A stretch of DNA of 64,000 nt, taken from Bombyx mori. Its lineage: Eukaryota; Arthropoda; Insecta; Lepidoptera; Bombycidae. Under the pieces are notes generated by a model. It was not told where the DNA came from, did not search any database, and worked only from the letters and a program-made list of their open reading frames with translations. Each line of letters starts with the position of its first letter. The first letter of the stretch is position 1. The translations under genes and the position numbers were made by a program. Below are positions 1-11,520 of this stretch, piece by piece. Location of the stretch: assembly GCF_030269925.1 (NCBI RefSeq), contig NC_085129.1:14561501-14625500 (forward strand). Reading direction: 5' to 3'.

Positions 1-410
1 TTGTTAGTGCGTTCGTATTCAGATCTTGCGAGATGAATTCGTGTGGTACAATTTATAGGAGACTGTACGGTATCATCAAATAGCGGTAGATATCAGAAAA
101 TGGTTCTTATTACTGTACAGGTAGATCATACCACAGAATTTTCCTTCAATTACCAGAACCCTATTAAATATTACGTGAATTAATGCTGCTCTGGAACTTG
201 GAGTCGAAGTTTCAATTGAACAATAATTGCTGTTGCTTCAAACTAGTACGCACTGGTAACATGTCCTACTGTCTATAAAAATATGGAATCCGTTTATTTT
301 CTTCACGTCCCTATAGTATCGCTTAAATATTGTTAGATAACTCGTCATTGTTTTGCTGTTATACTATTTGGCTGTTTCGACAGCAACGTAGCCATGCACT
401 TGTGGAAATT
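1..410. other. AT-rich sequence, nothing recognised
   Basis: No long reading frame, no known repeat and no tRNA-like sequence could be seen here. Confidence 0.5.
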
Positions 411-535
411 TCGTTTTTTTTTTCTCTACCTATTCGCTGCTACCCTAAGAGGCTATTTCAGCTACGCCTGGACGGGTAGGTGAGCTCACGGGCTCAACCT
501 GAGAGAATTTGCTAACACTGTAAGAGTAGTGCTCA
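411..535 (-). mobile_element. Jockey-type (BMC1-like) LINE 3' end fragment
   Basis: Reads on the minus strand as the 3' untranslated end of the LINE family whose copies end in AGGTAGGAAAA. The poly(T) at the left is the A-tail. The usual central part (CCGGATCTTCTCAGTGGG) is missing, so this is a short, decayed 5'-truncated copy. It abuts head to head a plus-strand copy of a related LINE, so the two tails point outward. Confidence 0.7.
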
Positions 536-537
536 TT

Positions 538-843
538 AGATACCTCAAGCACCGGTCACCGTCTTCGCCGAATCCGTCGCTTGCGATGAAAGGTTCGACG
601 AGTAAATTAACCCATACACAGCCCGCTGAGTTTCTTGCCGGATCTTCTTAGCGGACCGCGATTCCGATTTAGTAGTAGATTCATTCGCGAAGCAATTGCT
701 CTTGAGTTGTTAGGTCTCCTTTGGAGGCGCTCGGGCAGTTCTTAGCAAATCCCACCTCTCCTGGCTGAGCTTTTGCTCGCCCTCCTATCCTGGTGAAACT
801 GGAAAGGCCACCGGGCCACCAGTAATACACCAATCATAAAAAA
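538..843 (+). mobile_element. Jockey-type LINE 3' end, same subfamily as the 960-residue ORF2 element
   Basis: This matches the 3' part of the large LINE at 54.9-58.6 kb. It has the CACCGGTCACCGTC block, the CCGGATCTTCTTAGCGG block, a TTGGAGGCGCTCGGGCAG block and a final GGGCCACCAGTAAT...CATAAAAAAA tail. It is 5'-truncated in the end of ORF2 and diverged, and no coding potential remains. Confidence 0.75.
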
Positions 844-1261
844 ATACTGGCCTATGATACCAGATTACCACCACAAACCGCTTCGAAATCCCACTTTGTA
901 CCCAACGCAAGAAAAAAATCCCATTCAAACCACCGATATTGTTGTTGATAAATAAATCGACACTCGTACTAATTATTATTTTATAAATCGTTTTGTTTTA
1001 GCACAAAAGACGCGAGACATGTCGCTTAAAGAGAACAACACACTCCCTCTTCAGTTCATTGAATGGTACTATACGATATGGGTTCTAAGTGCATGTATAT
1101 TGTAGGCAGAGTAATATGAAACGACATTAAGACAATACGCGCACGATTGTTCATTTGAGGCTCCAGTTTAAATACGAAATTTATTTGTCGTTTGTTGTTC
1201 TTTTGGCCGATTTCGAAGAAGGGTGTTCGCTTTTCAAATGGAACCGCATTTTTTGGTGTAA
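844..1261. other. AT-rich sequence, nothing recognised
   Basis: Unique-looking sequence between a LINE tail and a Helitron-like element; no reading frame or repeat could be supported. Confidence 0.4.
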
Positions 1262-1684
1262 TCTTTATATTAATACGTGAAGCAAAAACTTTATCCGTGT
1301 TTTACGAAAATTGCGCGGTCGGAGGAGTATGAAATTTTCCACACTTATAGAGAATATAGAGAAGAAGTGCATAATGCTAATATTTTCTTAAAATTATGCA
1401 TAAAAGATACATTAAATCAATAAAGAAAACATTACACACACTACGTACCATGTATTTGACGCACATACGCATGCATACTATTTACTGTCAAACTTTTGTT
1501 CTTGACGTCTGTGGTCAAATTGAGAATAGATTAAATAGTGTTTGTCTTTATTAATATTTTTTTATAGTGTAGCCTTGGCGAAATTAGTGATTATAGAAGT
1601 GAGTATAAAATACAATCATAATAGTGTACAAACTTACAATTCCAATTAATTATAGTCGAATTTCGACTACTGCGGGACCTCTAG
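1262..1684 (+). mobile_element. Non-autonomous Helitron-like element, family 1
   Basis: Starts TCTTTATATTAATACG after an A and ends ...GCGGGACCTCTAG before a T. The 5'-TC and CTAG-3' ends with insertion between A and T are the Helitron pattern. It aligns along its whole length with copies near 8.8-9.7, 20.4-20.8 and 48.1-48.6 kb. There is no coding capacity (no Rep or helicase), so it would be moved in trans. Confidence 0.75.
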
Positions 1685-2235
1685 TTTGAAAAATTACGTC
1701 TGCTCTTTATTTCATTAATTTGATCTTTAATTATTTTTAGCGAGGATATGACGTCACAACGTGAACGCTACGTTAAGACATGAGATCCAAGTTCCGATTG
1801 TACTATATTCTACGAATATAACTATCCTGCTCTTTAAACCAATACATCCGTCTGCTTCTTGGCAGCAATTGACTAGATTTAGTAAAAACTAGTACGAACT
1901 CAGAATATCAGGCAACGAATAAGCGAAGTGACAATTTTATATCGTTAAAAAACCATAATTTTTGATAATGCTTTTAGAAAAACATAAATATTACCTTATC
2001 TAATGTACATACTGCTAAACTGCTGAAGCAATAGAAAAAGTCGGAAACGAAACAAAAAATCTATTTACTCTCGCCCTTACAATATTGTAGGCTTCATATA
2101 ACCTATTTTTTTCCATATAACCTAAGAAAATTACAATTTACATAATAATTTCAACAAAATAAAAAAAAAACTTTATTTCCGTGTGTTTTCCGTTTCACTT
2201 CAACATAAAAAAAAAGATCTAACCAAGATCTGAAA
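1685..2235. other. AT-rich sequence, nothing recognised
   Basis: No open reading frame or repeat match within the window. Confidence 0.4.
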
Positions 2236-2475
2236 ATCGTGCGGCAAATCATTTCTAATACAAATACGAACAACAATAATCGCTTACACGAACTAATTTC
2301 GCTTCGGGACACAACACAATACGTCACGACATGTCCACATCGGTCAACACTGCAGGCGCGGCGGCGGTCAATAATACAGCGCTTTGTCAAACACACTCGG
2401 GTGTTCACACGGGGTTCGCACACCATAATAAGCCTCCTACAGCTCAAGACGAAGCAGAAAGGCATATAAATAATA
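2236..2475 (-). promoter_or_regulatory. Possible TATA-type promoter and 5' exon (weak)
   Basis: This non-repetitive stretch has higher GC than its surroundings. On the minus strand TTTATATGCC near the right end could act as a TATA box with transcription running leftward. Overlapping reading frames exist on both strands (76 and 104 codons) but neither resembles a known protein, so neither is called as a gene. This is inference from composition and one motif only. Confidence 0.15.
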
Positions 2476-5340
2476 AATTCTACAAGCCAATTTAGTCTTT
2501 ATCCCGTGACGTTATGAGCATGAATAGCGTGAAGGCTTCACGGCGCTGTCAAATCATAATAATGCTTCAATGTCGAGCATTGTTTAGTTGATAATCGCCA
2601 ACTGTTTTTCTTGTTAATTGGACAAGAAATCAATGTGATGTTGAAGGAAGATTCTCCGTTATTGTCCTCCATATTTATATATGTTAGATTGCCCGCAAAT
2701 ATTTATTAAGTGCGAAAGTTTTATGAATCGATCTTTATTTCCCAACTATAAAAAGTTTAATACAAAGTCTATAATGTAAATACAAGATTATTAGAGCTAA
2801 AAGGCTTAAAACACTAAAAAATATTTAGCAAAACGATTTTAACAACAAAAAAGAATGTGTCCCTGAATCCTAGTAATATTGGCGCTGTTCATAATAAAGT
2901 TGTGTGAGATAGTGTGTGTTAATAGGCATAAACAAAACAGTTAAAAACATTTCCTTCCGTTTGTCAACCGATTTTCTATGTATTGACTGGTACCTGTTGA
3001 CTGACTTTAGTGCTCTGTTCTTGGTAAATCAGGAAAGACCTGTGCACCACATGCGATTTCTCCAACCAAAAAACAAGAAGCTTTAGTATTGGTAATTATT
3101 TTACTTTAGTATTATATTATAAAGGAAAAAAATACAATACTTATTTCCCCATTCTCATAAAAAAATATTTAGGATAATACAAAAACGAATTTAAATCTTG
3201 AGATCTAAGTCATTATGATAGGATATCGATCGTCGGACGAAGTTAATTCAGAGAATTGTCAAGGACTGTTTTCTCTTTCACTAAAAATATTTTTTTAATC
3301 ATATTATATTAACTTCGATATAAAAATATGTATTTTTTCAACAATATCCAACGTATCAAACACTAGTTTTTGTAGCCACAACGACCGCTTCAGTAGCTAC
3401 GAGTATACGAAAATATATGTCGTAGGCTTAATCATAAGTGAATCCCATACAAGCTACCATTCGCGAAATATACTTGGCTCATCGTCAAAAAAAATATAAT
3501 TTTCTCTTAGACTATAGTCCAAAGTCAGAATTTTCGCGCACGAGACGAAGAAGTTCACTAAGACCCCGAATACCAAATCGAGAGGTGAAAGGCTATAGGA
3601 TTTAAGCGACATTTCGCTTAATACGCTTATATTCGTTTATATTTTTCTTTGTAATGAAAGGTGCGTTTTTAATTGAACTTCAATTAAGCTGACTCCATTC
3701 AAATATCTGAAGAAGTTTTTTTTGTAATGACTTTTTTTAAAATTTTAAGTCACTCTCCTGCTTAGACCAAATAGAATTTCACTCCTCGAAATAGTTCTGA
3801 ATTAAAACCGCAGACTACACCCGCTTATCGAATCAGCACCATACCTTACCCATACTATTGCCGTATACTAGCTGCTATAACGAGTGATTGTATTTATATA
3901 TGCCTTGGATATGTAGTAATGAGTGAGGACCAAATTCCAGAGAACGATCGCGCTGCATTTGATGGCATTTTTTCAGCTCCTTGAAGCTTTGACACCTGCA
4001 TGATACCCACTTTAATTTGGCCCGGGGCCAGGTTGATGTGGTCCACATCAATAATACGTTGTGCTTTATTCGTAGACAGTACTTTATATATTAGACGACA
4101 GAAAAGAGACGAAGTTAATTGAAAAAAAAAAACTAAGTAGAACATATGACAAAACAAATTTAATGAATTTTTCGAAACATATATTCGAATGATCTGAAAA
4201 ATCAAATTCTTGGAGTTCGAATAGACTCTCAATATTAGAGGTGATTTAATTGGCTATCATTACTTCATCAAGCAACTGTTTATTCTTACAAAATAAAATT
4301 TTGTAATTTTTATTTTGATTAAAATAAAGGATTAAAGGCTTAGACAGGACTTTCCTGTGTCATTACAATGATCGCCGAGAGACAGGTGACATACAATAGT
4401 GATAGTAGCTGAAATAGTCCCAGCGAATAGGTACGGATAAAAAATAAAAGTTAATTTGGTACTTTGTTAACATATGTCGTTAATTATAAATACAAGTATC
4501 CATCTCTTACTGGAACAACTGGCTTATACCAGATAGACTTTGTTCACAGGACGATTGAAAAAGTTGCGAGTTCGACTCATTGCAATGAACGCCGTGGACA
4601 CATATAATAGGAAATAAATATCATATTACCTGCATACAATTCTATATGTTTTGTCACTTCCCCTGTTAATTATGTCTTCAATATTAGCAGTCGTTAGTAT
4701 TCAATTTAGCTAAAGTACTATAGTATCTTATGCTTATTTGAAATACATTAAATTTAGATTGCGTTAAAGATGTTATTTTTTTAAATTAATTTTCTAGCTG
4801 CTAAAATTGACTATGAGAGACATGTTCAAATGTATTAAGCGATTTTTAGAGTCAGAAAGTAGAGAGGCTATAAGAGTCCGTGGACGTCAACAATGATATT
4901 AAGCAGAGCTTTATCGCTGTTTACTTATAAGAGTGGAACAGAAATCATATACATATATGCTGAAACCAAATTAGTGGTCTTAAAGTGATATCAAAACAAT
5001 GACTATAAATATGACAATATTTTTCTAGTGGTCCCCAGATCCGGCCTCTGTTAATTACGGGTTAAAATTGATACGTTAAGGATTCCCTTTATAAGACGTG
5101 TTAAGAAAGTTTTTATTTCGGTTAAGTTTTTGAGTCCGTTAATGGAATAATTTTGACGTGTCTAATTACGGTCGTTTGGGATTTCCGATGGGAAGTGACA
5201 AAGCGCGATTCGTTTGGTTTTTTATAATCGTCTTTTTTTTTTAAATGGATTAAATGTGTCTGCTTTTGATTGATTACGTTTAAAAAATGAACACAGAGCA
5301 TCACATTGGGCCACCGAAGCCTTTACGAAGTGATAGCTCA
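2476..5340. other. AT-rich sequence with no supported gene
   Basis: Mostly AT-rich with no recognised repeat. A 112-codon minus-strand frame (3894-4232) resembles no family I know, and its N-terminal half lies in low-complexity sequence. A short decayed LINE tail (AGCTGAAATAGTCCCAGCG...) is visible near 4405-4445. Confidence 0.4.
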
Positions 5341-5370
5341 GTTTTAATATGTTGTGAATTGTTTTATTTA

Positions 5371-5907
5371 TTGCAAATATGGTTGGACGAGCTCACAGCC
5401 CACCTGGTGCTAAGTGGTTACCGGAGCCCGTAGACATCTTTTTTTTTATTGCCCTGTAAGCAGACGAACATACGGCCCACCTGATGGTGAGTGGCTACCG
5501 TCGCCCATGGACTTCAGTAATGCTAGGGGCAGAGCCAAGCCGCTGCCTACCATAAAACGATCTATAACGTAAATGCCGCCCACCTTGAGATATGAGTTTT
5601 AAGGTCTCAGTATAGCTACAACGGGTGCCCCACCCTTCAAGCCGAAACGCATTACTGCTTCTCGGCAGAAATAGGCAGGGCGGTGGTATTGTGCGAACCC
5701 ACAAGAGGTCCTACCACCAGTAATTACGCAAATTATAATTTTGCGGGTTTGATTTTTATTACACGATGTCATTCTTTCTCAGTGGAAGTCAATCGTGACC
5801 ATTTGTTAAGTACGTATTTCATTAGAAAAATTTGTACCCGGCTGCGGGCGTTGCATCGCTAGATACGAATGCATCGGACGACTCATCTTTTAAGCCACGA
5901 CGACTTT
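5371..5907 (-). mobile_element. Bm1 SINE, near full length, interrupted
   Basis: This is a tRNA-derived Bombyx SINE on the minus strand. The 3' end (GGACGAGCTCACAGCCCACC in plus orientation) is at the left. The tRNA-like head, including the complement of a GGCCTAAAGGATAAG-type A box, is at the right. The body is split by a CR1-like LINE tail at about 5440-5566. When that insert is removed the Bm1 body runs continuously from GTAGACATCT to ATAACGTAAATG. Confidence 0.85.
5440..5566 (-). mobile_element. CR1-like LINE 3' end inserted in Bm1
   Basis: Minus-strand LINE tail whose plus-strand view has GGCCCACCTGATGGTGAGTG and GGGGCAGAGCCAAGCCGCTG. The poly(T) at the left is its A-tail. ATCT is present on both sides of the insert, consistent with a 4-bp target-site duplication. 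It is younger than the Bm1 it interrupts. Confidence 0.75.
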
Positions 5908-5919
5908 AAAATCATTGTC

Positions 5920-6715
5920 GGCAACGACCTCTAGTCGTCTTCTTGAAGCTGAGTTCGTCCACCAGTCTAGCCAGTAGAAAACACATGAAATTCTCTCAAG
6001 CATCTCAATACCTGCATTACTATATATACCCACCACCCCCTACAATACCTGTATATACCTGCATTCCTGAATCCCTCAGGAATGTAATAGAAACGCTTCT
6101 GATATGTCGAATTCGACACAGTGCTCGTTATGCGGACCGCTACAGACAGTCCCACACGAACATTATTCGACTATCGGTCTTTGATACAAGCGGTGAGCGG
6201 ATTTATTCCGGCTAGCGACGCTCGAGTGATTTCTTAAAAGTGCTGTTGATGATACCATGAAAACTGTATCAAATTTCATCACAATCTCTGAATTTTATTT
6301 ATTTGTTTGTTAGGCACACAATACACATCACAAGCTAAAAAGATAAATAAAAACAGAAGTAAAAAGAAACAAAATCTGGCTTGCAACATAAGCCATGTGC
6401 GCACGACTAAGCAAGACAAAGTGCTAAATTTGTACACCATGGTCCTTACAACTACTATACGACAAAATAACACGATAACGAAAACTAATCTAACTTATAA
6501 TGTAATGAAATTATTTTATTCACAATATACATTAAACAATTACACTACTTAATCTATTATTAACGTGGTGGACGCCCTTGAACATTTTTATAAATGTCAC
6601 TAACCTACAAGTAAAAATACCCAACTCAGTTGACGACTTTGCTAGAATTAAGAATCCATAGAGGACAAACATACAAATATTCATTTTTTTATTTTATATA
6701 GAAGACAGATAAACC
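5920..6715. other. AT-rich sequence, nothing recognised
   Basis: Contains a small perfect 9-bp stem (CATTCCTGA / TCAGGAATG, 5-base loop) at 6062-6084. Short frames on both strands are uninformative. Confidence 0.4.
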
Positions 6716-6719
6716 CTTC

Positions 6720-6905
6720 TTGCTGTTGACAGCGCTTACTCGTTTTAGTTTGTCGCCGGATTTTCTCAGCGAGTCGCGATCCGGTAGTAGATTCTGCGTG
6801 TGCTAGTATTAATGTTAGCAAATTTTCTCAGGTTGAGCTTCTGAATCCACCTACCCAGCCGCGTGTAGCTGGGATATCCCTTTAGGCCAGGAAAACGAAC
6901 ACATG
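6720..6905 (+). mobile_element. Decayed jockey-type LINE 3' end
   Basis: Recognisable blocks are CGCCGGATTTTCTCAGCGAG, ATCCGGTAGTAGATTCTGCG, TCTCAGGTTGAGC and the tail TAGCTGGGATATCCCTTTAGG. Diverged, with no tail. Confidence 0.65.
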
Positions 6906-6969
6906 CTGCGCCGGCACCACATGGTGGGATAAGGACATGGAGATTGGAGTGGGCTACTTGAAGCACGTA

Positions 6970-8388
6970 ATGCTCTTCATATCGGTTCCCGTCTTTGAAT
7001 CATCGTGTTCATGTAAGGGCCCCACACGCGTACTGGTTACAATGACATTGATTATATATATTATTATATAAAGGTATATGATTTGACGTCACAACATAAT
7101 CACAAACACAGAGGATTAGGTAATAAGGTTCGCACGCGTGTACTTTCTACGTGAAATGTGACAAAAAAATCAGTTGCTACTAAATAAATCGCTTTCTCTT
7201 CCACATCGAACCAAACTAGGTCACTAATGACATCTTTGGGAAAAGTATTTAATGTTGAGATTACAGTTGGCCATTCGTTGCGCAAGCGTGATACTTCGGA
7301 GCATTAGAGAACTATTTCTCAATGTCGGCCCCTAATTACAGGAGAACGTGACTCGGTCGCGGTCTTCAAAGAATCCTATCATTTAAACCATCGACTTTTA
7401 ATGGCTGTGAAAGACAGTTTTCTGTGCGAGGTCTGCTTGAAGGCTTAATAGTGGCTCATGTTTACTTAAGCATAGCACACAAGGACGTCCTACCGAGCTT
7501 CGGATTTTCCGAGGCGATCGGCTGAATGATTGAAGTAACTTCGGTAGTGCTTTTAGGAGCACTTTGGTCCTTTTCAGTATTTGATCAAACATAAAATGCA
7601 AATATTTAATTAATTAATTTCTATTTACTACGTATTTGTGTTTTTTTTTTCAAATTGTTGTTATTTTTGTTTTACGTTTTACTTTGATTATTTAATTCTA
7701 GGCGATGCGACGCCACAATCGTTTGTAGTTATTTAAATGCGGAGACATTTAAATGGTGATTAGTTGTAAGGTTAGATTTTATATAGATTAAATTCACTGC
7801 TTGTTTTCCTAATAAAATAAAATAAATAAAATAAAATAATTTGTCCAAATTCTCATGATGAATATCAGTCTACTGCTGTTCATAAGCTACCACCCGTCTG
7901 AGTGTAGCTAGAAGCCCCTTTAGATATATATCAAGGATTAGGTAGGGGAATAAACATAGGCCTCAAGGTTCGCCATAATGTCCTGCGCTATGATCAGATT
8001 CAATAGATTGTCGGTCCAGCTTGCTGGAGGCTTACTCTTATACGTCTACAAATTCCCCAAATCGAATACAGAGATCGCAAAGAACATTGGCAATTCTTTA
8101 CCTGAATGTTATAAAGGGTGTCTTAGATTAAGTTATAAACTAAAGTTAATTATTTTATTTGATCGTTTTTTATACGACGTTAGATTTACATGGCAAAGCC
8201 ACGAAAAAATGTTAATTTAATAAGCCTTTTATTCCATTTTTGTGTACTACCGGTTTTATTCATTTGTAAACGATGGCATTAAATACTACTGCCACAAAAG
8301 AGCAGTATTTTTTGAAAAATATTTTCATAAAGTATTTAGAATGATAAATCATAATATTCATTTTCCTTTGTTACAATTACTAGTGTGT
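6970..8388. other. Mostly unique AT-rich sequence
   Basis: Short frames at 7100-7285 and 7398-7601 (minus) and 7978-8220 (plus) match nothing I recognise and are not called. A very decayed LINE tail (GTCTGAGTGTAGCTAGAAGCC... TAGGTAGGGG) lies near 7890-7950. Confidence 0.4.
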
Positions 8389-8391
8389 GTG

Positions 8392-8751
8392 AGTCCGCAC
8401 GGGTAGATACCACCACCCCGCCTATTTCTGCCGTAAAGCAGTAATGCGTTTCCTATAATAACATCGTGTAATAAAAATCAAACCCGCAAAATTATGATTT
8501 GCGTAATTACTGGTGGTAGGACCTCTTGTGAGTCCGCACGGGTAGGTACCACCAACCTGCCTATTTCTGCCGTAAAGCAGTAATGCGTTTCGGTTTAAAG
8601 GGTGGGGTAGCCGTTGTAACTATATTGAGACCTTAGAACTTATATCTCAAGTTGGGTGGCGCATTTACTTTGTAGATATGTATGGGCTCCAGTAACCACT
8701 TAACACCAGGTGGGCTGTGAGCTCGTCCACCCATCTAAGCAATAAAAAAAA
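8392..8751 (+). mobile_element. Rearranged Bm1 SINE 3' half
   Basis: A Bm1 segment (GTGAGTCCGCACGGGTAG to GTAATGCGTTTC) is followed directly by an upstream Bm1 segment (ATAACATCGTGTAATAAAAA) and then by the same region again through the 3' A-tail. The middle of the SINE is therefore present twice, either by recombination between copies or by insertion of one copy near another. The tail abuts a Helitron-like element. Confidence 0.8.
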
Positions 8752-9685
8752 CGTGAAACAAAAAACTTTGTACCCCTTTTTACGAAAATTGCGCGGACGG
8801 AGGAGTATGAAATCTTCCACGGTTATAGAGAATATAGAGAAGAAGCGCACAATGCTAATATTTTTTTTAAATAATGCATAAAATATACATTAAATCAATA
8901 AAGAAAACATTACTACATACCATGTATTTGACGCACACACGCATGTAATAGTGACCTAAACTGACAACAACCTATAAATCAGCAATTTATCAATTCTACA
9001 CTATATATTTGTTGAATTGCATATTAAAGCATAGTTCAAAACAGTTACTTCATCAGGAACATCTATCTATTGAGCAATAATAATAATACCATTATGTAAT
9101 AATCATTGTATATTCATTTATTTATGATAAATGGCAAATAGAAACATTTTACATACATAATAATATTTATTTAATAACGTAATAATTATACTTATCTTTT
9201 AATTCATAATGTCCACACTTATACACAGTATCAAGCCAGAGAGAGAGCTCCGCACCGCCCGACGTCTCAACCGAGAATGAATCGAGATTGGTCGGCGCAG
9301 GGGCTTTTGTAGGCGGTGACAAACAACTATGCGTCATACTTGTTTGTCATCGCTCGAACGTTGGCTTTAATTTAAAATTGTATTTACTGCAATTATTTAT
9401 AAATATATTATTACTTAATTTACTAACATTATTTGTGTTATATATCTATACCTATACATAGGCATAAGCTATCACATGCATACTATTTATTGTCAAACTT
9501 TTGTTCTTGACGTCTGTGGTCAAATTGAGAATAGATTAAATATTGTTTGTCTTTATTAATATTTTTTTATAGTGTAGCCTTGGCGAAATTTGTGATTATA
9601 GAAGTATAAAATACAATCATAATAGTGTACAAACTTACAATTCCGATTAATTATAGTCGAATTTCGACTACTGCGGGACCTCTAG
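8752..9685 (+). mobile_element. Helitron-like element, family 1, 5' end lost, interrupted
   Basis: Aligns with the copy at 1.3-1.7 kb from CGTGAAACAAAAAACTTTG to the CTAG end, which is followed by T. The first bases (TC...TTAATA) are missing at the junction with the Bm1 tail. A 529-bp block absent from the other three copies sits in the middle. Confidence 0.75.
8946..9474. mobile_element. Unclassified 529-bp insertion flanked by CATG
   Basis: Delimited by alignment to the uninterrupted copies of the same Helitron family, where the target reads CGCATGCATACTATTT. CATG is present on both sides of the insert, giving a candidate 4-bp duplication. The ends read TAATAG... and ...CTATCA, a very short imperfect inverted repeat. 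Near the middle is a 14-bp stem with one mismatch (GCGGTGACAAACAA / TTGTTTGTCATCGC). No coding capacity. The family could not be identified. Confidence 0.6.
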
Positions 9686-9955
9686 TCCTAATAAAAGTTG
9701 CCCAATAAATACAAACACAGTACAGAGCGCAGCCGGTAATGACGTCTCCTACTGTGCGGTCACTTTGATTAGACGAACGACTTCATTTGGCGGCGATCAC
9801 AAAGAAATCGATCGAGTTACGTCCGGGGGCATTGTTTGCGTAATCGTGTATCTTCAAGCTGTGAATTCTATTTGATGTGTAGGTAGAGAAGTGTAGAATA
9901 GACGAGAGAAAACTAAAAATAAAAACTGGAACGGGCTTATGGATTGTCTTATATG

Positions 9956-10377
9956 GATCGTGACCTAAAGGATAAGGCGCCCAGTGACTCGTTACTGGTT
10001 ACTTGTGGTAGGACCTCTTGTGAGTCCGCATGGGTAGATAAAAATAAAGAAATTGTATCGAGCAATTCGACTATACCGCTGTTAGAACCCCACACGGAGG
10101 TACCAATTTTTCTAATGAAATACGTGCATAACAAATGTTTACGATTGACGTTCACGGTGAAGGTGTAACGTTGCCACCAGCCTGCCTTTCTGCCGTGAAG
10201 CAGTTATGCGTTTAGGTTCGAAGAGTTTGGCAGCCGTTACTGTTAAAACTGAGACCTTAGAACTCATATCTCAAGGTGGGTGGCGTCATTTACGTTATAG
10301 ATCTCGATGGGCTCCGGTAACCACTTAACACCAGTTGGGCTGTGAGCTCGTCCACTCATCTATGCAATTAAAAAAAT
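9956..10377 (+). mobile_element. Bm1 SINE with internal rearrangement
   Basis: The tRNA-like head (TCGTGACCTAAAGGATAAGG) is followed by a misplaced piece of the Bm1 body (GGTGGTAGGACCTCTTGTGAG), then the rest of the head and the normal body to an A-rich tail. Short overlapping frames on both strands are by-products of the SINE. Confidence 0.8.
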
Positions 10378-10711
10378 ATTCAGCGACATTACTGATTAAA
10401 TTTGATTCAGCCGAGGCACGAACCGCTCTTAGAACGAGTTTCATTGAAGAAATCAGGTAGTGTGTAACATAATATTTTGCAAAACGTCCGACTGGATCCC
10501 CCACCTGGTCTCTGTAATCTTGCACCACTTACCCACTTATTAACGCTGCACTGCCACCAAACCCGAATGACCTAATACCGTGCAATAGTTATAAAAACCC
10601 ACAAGATCAAGTTACGTTCGGTTTCCACTAGGGAGAACTTTTTAATTTTACTTTCATTGGCTTAGATTGGCAGACGACTTTGCCAATTAATGTTAAGGCT
10701 TACAATATACA
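10378..10711. other. Unique sequence, nothing recognised
   Basis: Includes a 67-codon frame on the minus strand with no recognisable similarity. Confidence 0.35.
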
Positions 10712-11033
10712 TCACTTTTTTTTTTGTTTTCTTACCTAAGCTGATAGCCTTGAGAAGCTATATCAGCTTCGCCTTAACTAGTAGGTGAGCTCACGGGGCT
10801 CAAACCTGATGACGTTGCTAACACGAACCCTAGCAAGAGCCGTGCTTCGCAGAATCTACCATCGGATCGGAAACGCGACCCACTGAGAAGATCCGGCGAG
10901 AAACTCAGTGGGCTGTGTTTAATTTACTCGTCGAGCCCTTCGTCGCAAGCGACGGGTTCGGCGAGAACGATGACCGGTGCTTGAGGTACCTAAAAGCAGT
11001 AGTACCTAGTGGATCGGGAGGATCCGAAATGAT
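10712..11033 (-). mobile_element. Jockey-type (BMC1-like) LINE 3' end
   Basis: Minus-strand copy. Poly(T) at the left (A-tail), TTACCTAAGCTGATAGCC, then the GATCCGGCGAGAAACTCAGTG block, then the CGACGGGTTCGGCGAGAACG block, ending at GGATCGGGAGGATCCG, which corresponds to the end of ORF2. 5'-truncated. Confidence 0.8.
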
Positions 11034-11289
11034 ATACATCACAAGGTAAATGCTCACCATGGGAATGCTATTGAAGTGTCAGTTATCATACTCCTTGTTT
11101 AAATTTCTTTTAATAGTAGTAATAATTAAAGCCAATTTTACGATTTGTTTCATCTCGCGTTTTTTAATTGTCATTATGTATCTTTGGCCATCCGTGACCT
11201 CGAAAACTGTACTATAATAATATCGAGGGGCGAAAGCCAATTTATTTGGCTTAAGCGACATTACTGCTCCTTTACAGGAGGCTCCTTTT

Positions 11290-11513
11290 CGCAAGGGTAG
11301 GTACTACCTACTAGACACCCTGCCTATTTCAGCCGTGAAGCAGTAATGCGCTTCGGTTTGAAGGGTGGGGCCGTGGTAACTATACTGAGACCTTAGAACT
11401 CATATCTCAAGGTGGGTGGCGGCATTTTAGTTATAGATGTCTATGGGCGCTGGTAACCACTTTACACTAGGTAGGCTGTGAGCTCGTCCAACCATCTACG
11501 CAATAATAAAAAT
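11290..11513 (+). mobile_element. Bm1 SINE 3' half
   Basis: From the GGGTAGGTACTACC region through AGCTCGTCC to an A/T-rich tail. The tail was the target of the mariner insertion that follows immediately. Confidence 0.85.
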
Positions 11514-11520
11514 ATATATA

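Noticed and set aside
538..843. Twin-priming inversion of a single LINE with the neighbouring minus-strand tail
   Set aside because: The two outward-facing tails belong to different 3' variants (AGGTAGGAAAA and CATAAAAAAA), so two insertions are more likely.
3894..4232. 112-codon minus-strand frame
   Set aside because: The N-terminal half is low-complexity and the rest matches no family I know; kept only as part of an unassigned stretch.
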